A stretch of DNA of 15,647 bases from Apostichopus japonicus. Taxonomy: Eukaryota > Echinodermata > Holothuroidea > Aspidochirotida > Stichopodidae. The notes beneath the pieces are model-generated. The model ran no database searches. It was not told the DNA's origin and worked only from the letters and a program-made list of their open reading frames with translations. The position numbers were made by a program, and so were the translations under genes. Where the stretch lies: NCBI RefSeq assembly GCF_037975245.1, contig NC_092571.1:23735917-23751563 (forward strand), written 5' to 3'. Below are positions 1-9,700 of the stretch, in pieces (within the stretch, counting starts at the first letter, position 1; every line of letters starts with the position of its first letter).

Positions 1-372
1 GCATTGAAGACTCGCCCTAAACCGCATGCGGCCATGATGGGCCATCTGAAAAAGTTAACTTTCTGTTGCTTGAAAGTGACGTTTTGTTCGTGTCGCTACA
101 AAATGCAGACAGTAATGAAACGTGATACCTTGTTATCTTTACCTGGACCTGAGATGTCCATCGCTGTATCTTTTTTACACTGTGCTGTGGGTACTGACCG
201 CAGCTGTATGTACTGACTGTACACTAGCGTCTAATTACCGACGGAAGCAAGCTGTGTGTGTATTTTCTGGGATCGATGGTGGTGTCTAACACTTCTGTTA
301 CACCTCATTCGAAACTAGGACAGATTACCGGTTTAGACGTTTCTTTTTGCAGGAGCCTTCACACCCTTTAAC
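1..372 (+). repeat. Dispersed repeat, arm A of a 4-kb inverted pair
   Basis: Positions 1-372 match the reverse complement of 4335-4692 with scattered substitutions. One difference is a 10-bp duplication in this copy (gccatgatggGCCATCTG against gccatctg). Homology ends at the shared ..cacaccctttaa. The repeat may extend past the left edge. I see no coding capacity, and the short open frames in it are not conserved. The class is unknown. Confidence 0.9.
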
Positions 373-614
373 ACAATGACAGTTGTAACAGATTCAGAGT
401 ATTAAACTCTTAGCCTGTTCGGAGAGCCTATATCCTAACACCCAGTGACATTTACCCTGTCAGCCTATACAATAGTCACAAAATTCTCAAAGCTACTTTC
501 CTATTCTGATGCTATTTTGTAAATTAAAATGTTTATTAGTTATCGTCATGACAAGAACAAGGAAACATCGATCGTAACCTTGCTTCATGACACTCAACAA
601 ACACTTTGGCTTAC

Positions 615-788
615 CCCTCGTATATCTCTGGGGGAGGCTTTCAGCTGGAGTAGAAGATTCTGACATTCTTTTTGGATTATAGCCAGGTCATCGGTTTCTT
701 GTGTGAAAGTCAATGTCCGGCTCCTGTTGTCACAAATTCCGTGTCCAAACAACTTTTTATTGTCTTCGGCTGAACCTCTCTTACGAAT
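615..788 (-). CDS. REV1: Exon 9: Pol-2 little finger, last exon in window
   Basis: The exon is 174 bp (58 codons), phase 0-0, with acceptor cctctctttcag and donor GTAAGC. It has no Met and is easily missed. The product begins IRKRGSAEDNKKLFGHGICDN, continues TLTFTQETDDLAII and ends ASPRDIRG. GHGICDN and the DIRG end match REV1 closely (human GGHGICDN, DMRG). Its length equals first-copy exon 12124-12297, and QETDDL is shared by both. The next exon should begin in phase 0 with a VG.. motif. None is visible down to position 1, so the gene continues beyond the left edge. Confidence 0.94.
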
Positions 789-3700
789 CTGAAAGAGAGG
801 ATTTAAATAAAAAATTTAAGAGAATTTTTCTGCAGTAGCAGCTATGAGAAACTTTTACTGTATGAGGTGACAATAATTGCAGACTGTTGAATAAAAATAC
901 CACATCGACAACTCTTACTCCTATAACCCCACCACTCATTGCTCCTGATGAGCATTGACCCAACTCAACTCAAAGGTTGTGACCTCCTCTGATAGTCGCC
1001 GAGATCCACGGTCATAGAAACGAACGGTGCACACTGAACCACTAGAGAGGACACAACGGCAGTTTACTGTGAACACCGGAGCTCTATTCGGTCACATGCA
1101 AACTTACTTCCAGATTAATGGGTAACATTTCTTCAGACTGGACAGTTGTATTTGTAATCAGATGGACACTGGCAACTGCCAGTCAAGTGCATGCCCGAAT
1201 GCTGAGTGAATTAGCTAACACGACTTCAGCGAATGGCAAAATCTTGATTAGTAGTCGTCCTGAGGACAGAGCACATACTGTAAGATTATTCAGAACTTAC
1301 CATGTTACAACCATCACATTGAGTCAGGTTACTCTTGGTTGGGGAGTGTGTGACCGGCTTTCAGGTTACTCTTAGTTGGGGAGTGTGTGACCGGCTTTCG
1401 GGTTACTCTTGGTTGGGGAGTGTGTGACCGGCTTTCAGGTTCCTCTTAGTTGAGGAGTGTGTGACCGGGCTTTCGGGTTACTCTTGGTTGAGGAGTGTGT
1501 GACCGGCTTTCGGGTTACTCTTGCTTGGGGAGTGTGTGACCGGTATTTTGGGTTACTCTTGCTTGGGGAGTGTGTGACCGGCTTTTGGGTTACTCTTAGT
1601 TGGGGAGTGTGTGACCAGCTTACGGGTTACTCTTGGTTGGGGAGTGTGTAACTGGCTTTCGGGTTACTCTTAGTTGGGGAGTGTGTGACCCACTTTCGGG
1701 TTACCGAGTGTGACCGTCTTTCAATGCTGAATTCTCTTGACATGCAATGATATTTTGTATTTTGTTCTTCACAAATGTATAAGCACAACAGTGTGATTGA
1801 ATGCCATTCACAAATTCACAAGATATGCAAGATTGAAAACTATACATACAATAATAATAACAATAATCAGCAGTTATCTTTATGACGCTTAAGCAACCAC
1901 AAATGTGGGAGAAACCTGCAAGGGCTTAAGGATTACAACTTACACGTCGAGTGGCTTCCAATTGAACATTTTAACTCAAATTTGGAATCTTTCCAACTGA
2001 GAAAGTCATTTCAGATGGGAAAACCATAGATTGCTCTTAGAGGGGAAACCATAGACTGCTCTTGGATGCAAAACCCACCTTACTATGACCCAGCTGGGAA
2101 TCGAACCCCGAACCTCCTGATTGCTAAACCTCATTGCTTCAAATCCCATGCCTTTATCCACTCGACCACAGCACTTAATTGTAAAACACTGTTACATATA
2201 TATATATATGTATGCACACAAACAAAGCCAGCAAGTTTGCGCCTGAAAAGTGAAGCAGAAAGCAATACCTTTCTTTTCTCTAATATCTAAGCATCAACTA
2301 TCTAAGCATCATGTATAACTTAAAATGCCTTTCACATATCAATTTGAGAGAATTTCTCCTACCTTTGCTTTTAGCATGATTGTCCTTCCTGCCATGCCAG
2401 TTTTTTTCAGTTTCTTGTGGACTACCTCTGCTAGATCAGCTACAAACTTCAGAGCTTCTGCATTCTAAATCAAAGAATTGTAAAGAAAGACATTAAATTT
2501 AACACATTAACATGCAACGCTCACTAAATGTCCACACATACACACCCCATGCATTTTTCATGCTTTATTCACTTTCCGAGTTATGAAACATTTGTTTTAA
2601 GTGACATTTAAGGGAATTAATCGCCCTTGCAGACTTGAAGTACAGGTGCGTTCTTAAGTCTGAACAAGGCCCTTATGACAGTACTTGGGGTAGTTTACGC
2701 TATCAAATGACAAATTGTTAATGCTCGAGTTAATTTGAAGTAGGACTGTTTTACTATAAGCAGGCTTGACCGTGATCACGTGTGGGATCGTTCCCTCGCA
2801 CTTCACCATATCCTGAATCCATTGCAAACAATACCAAAACGTACCCCTTTGAATCGGATGCCATAGTTCACTGTTGACGAGACTAACTTCTGTTGTCTCT
2901 CCATCCGGACCGGCTGGTCATTTTTACCCCTGCAGCGATGAAAGAGATCATGGCCTGGTTTCTGGCCAAACTGACACTGGAGAGCAGATAGGGACAACTC
3001 TTGAAGATCTGAACAAGTTGTGATACCTAGATGCATCAGCTTCTGACTGGTTGCTCTTCCAACCCCTGAAATCAAATGAATTGTCCTCAAATAATGTAAT
3101 CTTGTTGTAGGACTTAACAGTCTCACTACTTCCCTCAAATATGAAAGTCAAAATAGAGATGTTTTAATCAAGTTCCAACTTCTTAGCCCTTTTACTGCCA
3201 ACCTTGAAGCAGTCTTAATCTAAGAGATGTACATATATAATTGTCCATTGAACCGAATATGTATAGAATTAAAAAAATTTGCAAATGACATATGTGGCAC
3301 ACATGTAAAAAAACTTTCAGTAATGCACACTATTTGTGTCACTCTGTTGAGACATCTTGTTAAAATGGTTCAACCATCCAATAAAGACTGCCCGAGATAC
3401 TAATGGGAAATGAATGCAGCTCCATCTGTTTGAAAAGCTGGGGAAAAAAAACCACTATTTTGCTTAATAGGCACTCACAATCCAAGAAAATTTAGCCAAG
3501 ACGATGGTGCATGTACACCCCTGTATCACTGATTAAACACCCGGCCATGTCACAAACTGGAACCCTTACTTTATGCTTCTGGCTTTAGCCAGGGGCAGGC
3601 GGAAGGGATAAAGGGGGCAAGGTGGTTAGGGGAAGGGGAAATGCAAGCTTGTATAGCATGATTTGAGGTGGAAAGAAGGGGTCTGTAAACTGACCATGAT

Positions 3701-6700
3701 GATAAATACCACCTTTTGTAAGTCCAATTTCTGTAAGGTATATAATACACCTTTTGTATTTATAACGACAACCTTCTGTAGGCCTTTGTAACCCTAACCC
3801 TAAGCCTAATCCTAAAGTAATATATACCACCTTTTGTAACCCTAACCCTAAGCCTAACCCTAAAGTACTACATACCACATTTTGTAACCCTAATCCTAAT
3901 CCTAACCCTAAAGTAATAAATACCACCTTTTGTCAGTCAAAGTGTTTAACATGAAAATACAACTCATGACATGAAAGAGATCACTCATCTAAAAGTAGTC
4001 TGTAAAGCAAGCCTGACATTTTGATTCAAGCAGATCCTTCTTCAAAGTCAAACCTTTGACCTTTGAAGAAGATCCTGCCAGGGAATAATTTATCCAGTTT
4101 GTCATAGCAAAATGTTATGCAAAATGGTTTAATTGCTATACCAGTCCAAAGATGAATAACAGGAACCAAAATCAGAGCCTTAAAAACTGCTAGACAAAAT
4201 TTGAACACTATATTATTCCGGCCCTGCCTGCTAGGATCGAAATGTCAGACCCTCTAAACTTTACATACAGTATATATATTTGCCTACACACTGAGCCTTT
4301 TTGCAATAGAAAAGTATTTTCACAACAGCTTTTAAAGGGTGTGAAGACTCGTGCAAAAAGAAATGTCTAAAGCCGGTAATCTGACCTAGTTTTGAATGAG
4401 GTGTAACAGAAGTGTTAGACACCACCATCGATCCCAGAAAATACACACACAGCTTGCTACCGTCGATAATTAGACACTAGTGTACAGTCAGTACATACAG
4501 CTGCGGTCAATACCCACAGCACAGTGTATAAACGATACAGCAATGGACATCTCAGGTCCAGCTAAAGATAACAAGGTATCACATTTCATTACCGTTTGCA
4601 TTTTGTAGCGACACAAACAAAACGTCACTTTCAAGCAACAGAAAGTTAACTTTTTCAGATGGCCGCACTCGGTTTGGGGCGAATCTTCAATGCCTTTAAG
4701 ATCTCTTTGAATTTATAAACTTTGTAAACATTACTGCTTTCAATTACCGGGTAATTCTCTGACAGGTATGTTCTTCATAAATTCTTCCACCTTGTCGTCA
4801 TCCATCAGCATGTAAATTCCATTTGGTTTAGCTACTCTAGTACAGAGCCTTGCCAGTAAAGTATTGGAGGCTAAAAAGGTAGAAGGAATGAAGAAAGGGC
4901 TGAAAACATAGCAACTTTTTATCCCTCTTATCTCTCACTCTGACAGCTGATCATCACAGTTAAGTACTTGATTTTCTCCCTGCTGATGTGGTGGAGATTA
5001 TACTACAACAAAATTAATACTTTGCTGTTACTCTTACTTCATTCATAGCGTAATTTCCTGCCCTAAGCCAACAGGGCACACGTCCAACCCGACCATGTAT
5101 GCCTGAGCAGTTGGGTCCAAACATATTAGATACGCCATCTGAACAATTTTCCTCCGGGCAAGACATTCTGTAGAACATATATTTAAAGTTGACAGAGTTT
5201 GTATGTCTGAACCTGACTTAGCTAACTTGATCCACCCTTTATCTTCACGATTTCACGTTCGGTTTGGCCTGTGTGTACATTCCACTACAAAGCATCAAGT
5301 TTCTTATTAGAGGCCAGTTAGTTGCTGAATTAAGCTTCACAATTTATTTACTCTTCATTGATTCTACACAATAGATTTAAGCAGATGTAGCTGGAGATTT
5401 GGTCTAGTGGTCAGCAGGGAGAAAAAATCACATGATTAACATTGTGATGGTAAGCTGCCAGAGTGGAAGATGAGAGGACTATTGATGTCACCTAGCTTGG
5501 CTAACTTTTGGCCCAGACTTCCTAGGGGCCAACATTTGCTATGCAATATCTCCAATATTTAATAATAATATTTGCTTTTTATTTAGCACTTTACACCAGC
5601 GATAGGTCTCAAAGCGCTTTACAGATTTTATATGACCCCTAGTCAATGATAACGTGTCCCAGAGACAATCCCTCCAATCGGCAGCAGTTATATACTGCGC
5701 CCAATGACAAGTTACCTCACCGGTACCCATTTAATCCCTGGGTGGAGAGAGGCAAGTGAGATAAAGCATCTTGCCCAAGGACACAATGTAATGAACTAGG
5801 CAGGAATCAAACCAGCAATCCTTGGAGCACGAGTCCGACGCCTTAGCCAATTGGCCACCACGTATGCTCTCCAAATTGATGGACAATGGTACCAATCTAT
5901 GACACTATCAACTTGAGTGTATTAAATCTGAATTTTGATGTTAATCACTTGTCCTCCACCAGACGACCTCCAAAGCTGGTTTTGGTCCTCTGCACAGAAA
6001 TTTAGAAGTCTCAGATGACCAGGCGTCCATTAAAAATTTGCCCTGGATGGTTCAGAATTAATACCTCTTTCCTTTGTTTGCAAAAATAGTATTGCTGAAC
6101 TCTTCAGGAAATGCTTCATGACTTTAGAAATAAGTGAACAAAGAAGATGACCTTACCTATACCTACAGATGCAATACACTGAGTCTTGGCAAACACCTCA
6201 TCCAGGACAAGCTGTGCAAACTCGACCGGTGAAGCACCTGTATCCCTTAAAGTTTTAGTGACATCAACAAACATCTCGTCACAACTGACTGCTTCAATCT
6301 CATTGGTGAAACTAAATTTATGCAGAGGAAATATATAAATATATATTCAAATATGAATAACATTATAGCACTCAAACACACCCAAATTACAGCATTATAT
6401 CAACTGAAGCACTGCAGCATCTTGTATGAGCTTTCTACCAAATATATTTTGAAACATTTGCTTTTTTCAATTCAGTCAATTCTATGGATATTTTTACAGT
6501 CATTTAGCCTCTGAAGAAGATCCTGCTAGGATCGAAACGTCAGGCCAACTGACTTTTACACATTCTATTACACAGGCTCTCTAGTGGATAAGCAGTTTGC
6601 TAACAGTTTTATTTTATTTTGATATTTTTATAGGAAAGACAAATTTATTTGTAGATATTGTGAGCACACAGTAAGTTATTTTGGAGCTGTCTGCAACTCC

Positions 6701-9700
6701 TTATAAAATTGATAAAATAAAGTGGTAATGTTGCAACGTTCTGGCAACATCACTGAAACTGTGTATACAACAAGGTGACATCACTCCATCACTGGTGGAT
6801 GCTTCCACAAGGATGTGTTAATTTCCAAAATGGAACCTCTGACTCCAAACTCATATATGTATAGTTTATTGTTCTACTTCTAACCTTTACCACAAAATGT
6901 GACATTTCTTTTAAGGTGTAAAGAAAATAGAACGTTTTAAAGAAAGTATTGCCAATTAACCCCTCCACACCCCTACCCCCCAACCAAAAAAAAAAATTAT
7001 AGATAAAAATTATGAATTATAACTCATTTCTAATGTCCAGACAAAGTATAGTGAATGTGGCATTTAATTACCTCATTGTCTAGTAATGTCATATGTATAA
7101 GGCTGCTCATGAAATGTCATGTAACAAGCAATAGTGACGTTTTGGGAAGTAGAGAAAAATCATGAATCCTCCTACATTTTGACATTTTTTATTTATTTTT
7201 TTTAAATTTTATATCCTAAAAAATTCAATGAAATCAAATCAAAACTTATCCTACCTGGCAACGGTTTCATAGAGTATTCTTGACACCCTGTGATAGTTCT
7301 CAAAGTCATACGGTATGGTCACAATATGTGGACACAATTCCTTCGCCCTTGATAGTATCATTCCCTTCTCTACGCCAAAAGCTCTCGCCTCGTAACTGCA
7401 GGATGCAATCTCCGCCAACGGATTATGTTGCAGACAACTCCCGACCGATATCTCCATCTTGACATCCTTACTAGTGCGCTCTTCTCCGTCCGACGTATCG
7501 GTCAAACCCTTGATTCCCGACTCCTTATTCAGATCGTCTTTCTTACACTGGCTGCTGACGTGATGGTCAGTATCTATATTCTGTCTAATCTTCATACTCT
7601 CCTCACTGTTTACTCGCTGCTCACTCATTCCTTGTTCCTCTGCTGCTACGCCGCTCACTTCTCTTCCACTTATTTCCTCCTTGTGACTATTTTCATCGTC
7701 AGAATTAGTATCAATAGTTTTAGCTGTTGGACAAGTCCACATCTTCTTTTCTAGATAAGCTCTCTCAAAATCTTCCAGCCACGTATCCATCCTCGGCGAT
7801 GTATTAACTGTCGAATGAGCCACGGCCAGAGCTTTGCCTCTCAGCTCTGGAAACTTAAGTAGACTCACAGCCACAAAGAAACAGTCCATATCAATATGCA
7901 TAATCACACTCTTTTCTTCAAATAACCTCTTACAGTTGTATCCTCTTTCCTGGATGACCTGACTCTGCGATGGCAACGAGTAGCCCGCTGGGATGAAACC
8001 GTCGGACCTTTCTTCTAAATCTTCTTCCTTATCGCTAGCGTTCATTAAAACCTGAAGTTTTTCCTTCCCTGGCAACTTCCTCACCTCAACTTTCTTCTGC
8101 AAGTCATTGACAAAATTTTTGTGTTCCACACGCCAAGTGGCCATATGGTGATACCTGGAATGGTTGTAGAAGTCCGCAAGAAATTCGGGATCCGAGGTGT
8201 GTGAAAAAGGTTTTGATTTTTTCGAAGATGAAACTCCTGTTGAGAGAGAGAGTTTCGTTGAACTTCCTCGCGATGAAGTACGATCTGATTCTTCTTCAGA
8301 CAAAATGCCATTTTCGTCCTCTCCTGGGCTCATGAGGTTTAAATTTTCCTGTGAATTGTTGATATTTGAGCCTGCTTGTGAACCTCTCTGATCTGCACTT
8401 CTTTGAAAGATACGAGGATCTGATGTACGACTGGGAGAGAAACCTTCTAGCGAAGGTCCAGTACTTGATCCTAGCTGTGAGTTATTGGGATTTGAGTCCC
8501 CTTGAGAATCTCTAGAGGCTAAATCTCCTTGCGAGTCACTAAAAATTGAATTGTCCTGAGATCCACTGGGATATGAGCCTTTCTGAGAACTTGTGGAACT
8601 GGTACTACCTTGTACACTGCTGTAATAGGCTCCATCTAGAGAACCGCTGAGCTTTGAAGCTACTTGAGAGCTTCCGGGAATTGAACGTCCTTCAAAGATT
8701 TTTGGGCCATTTGGGTCTTCTTGTTGGTTTCTTAGATTTGTATCTTTTTGATGATTACTCAGATATGTAATATCTTGAGAGCTTTTGGAAGTGGAAACAT
8801 CTTGTGAGTGGTTGTATTTCAAACTGTCTTGTGAGCATCTGGATTTAAAAGACTCCTGAAATCTTTGAGGATTTGAACCATCCTGTGTGCTTCTGAAAAC
8901 TGAACATTCTTGTGAACTTCTCGAATTTATGTCTTCTTTCTGACAGCTTGAATTGACATCGCCGTGTGACTCTCCTTGGGATGCATATTCTCGGGACCTC
9001 CTTGGACTGAAGCCAAATTTTGACAATGTAATATCTGAGCATTCATCTGTACTACTGGATGTTGTTACTTTCTTATTAAGGATTTTACAATTAATATTAT
9101 CAACTTTAAAAGCCTTAAGCGCAATGTTTAAATCATCACTTGGTATCAAAACCTGATCTGTGCTTATTTTTGGTTGATGTGTATGCGAGCCATCCTTATA
9201 TTCCTCCAACTTGTGACAGAAATTGTCACGTAATTGAGCAGCATCTTCTGACATAGATTCAGAAGTAGTCTCCAAGGTATATCCATCTTCCCTAGGTGCC
9301 TCTACATCCTGATTCTTCAAGCTCTCAACTTCTGGAGGATTTCCATCATCTTCTTCTACTTCTTTAGCCTCAAGGTGTAACTCAATTTGAGAGTTATCTT
9401 CCTGAATTCCAGCTATTACTTTCAAGTCATCAGCATTGGCCAATGGCATGCTTAGATACTTGACCCTGTTTGACCTCGATTGGACAGCTTTCCTCTCACT
9501 GGTAACCTTATCTGATTTGCTACTGTATACCTGAATCCCAGGTTGATGTTTATCATTTGGTATCAACGATTTCTCCACACTATCAGTAGCCTCTGATCTA
9601 ACCAACATGTTGGAGTTGTCGGTGCCAGACATTACTACACCGGGATCATTCTTTAATGATGCATCTGAACGTATTTCATCTTCTTTTGAAATGCTCTCAT

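Larger units (their letters stand above)
789..2362 (-). other. Intron between exons 8 and 9
   Basis: This contains the 37-bp minisatellite and the tRNA-Ser-like SINE. The segments 800-1320 and 2180-2360 hold no recognisable gene, apart from a short (ta)n tract near 2197-2208. Confidence 0.6.
3066..4747 (-). other. Intron between exons 6 and 7
   Basis: This holds the 48-bp telomere-like array, the palindrome, the nested insertion and inverted arm B. Between 3070 and 3700 I see no recognisable element. A hammerhead-like right half (ctgctaggatcgaaatgtcaga) lies at 4228-4249. Confidence 0.65.

Noticed and set aside
1118-1375. 85-codon plus-strand frame starting MGNISSDW
   Set aside because: It runs into the 37-bp minisatellite, shows no protein family resemblance and lies in an intron.
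1457-1651. 64-codon frame of repeated CVTGF..TL.WGVCD
   Set aside because: It is entirely a translation of the 37-bp minisatellite. 37 is not a multiple of three, so the apparent peptide repeat is accidental.
1327-1723. CRISPR-like array
   Set aside because: The repeat is contiguous with no unique spacers, and the genome is eukaryotic.
2090-2172. Possible tRNA-Ser gene on the minus strand
   Set aside because: Box A and B are present but no acceptor stem or paired anticodon stem can be folded, and a SINE body with a tail follows.
3585-3926. Minus-strand frame with LGLGLGLQ repeats
   Set aside because: It is a translation of the telomere-like 48-bp repeat with no independent support.
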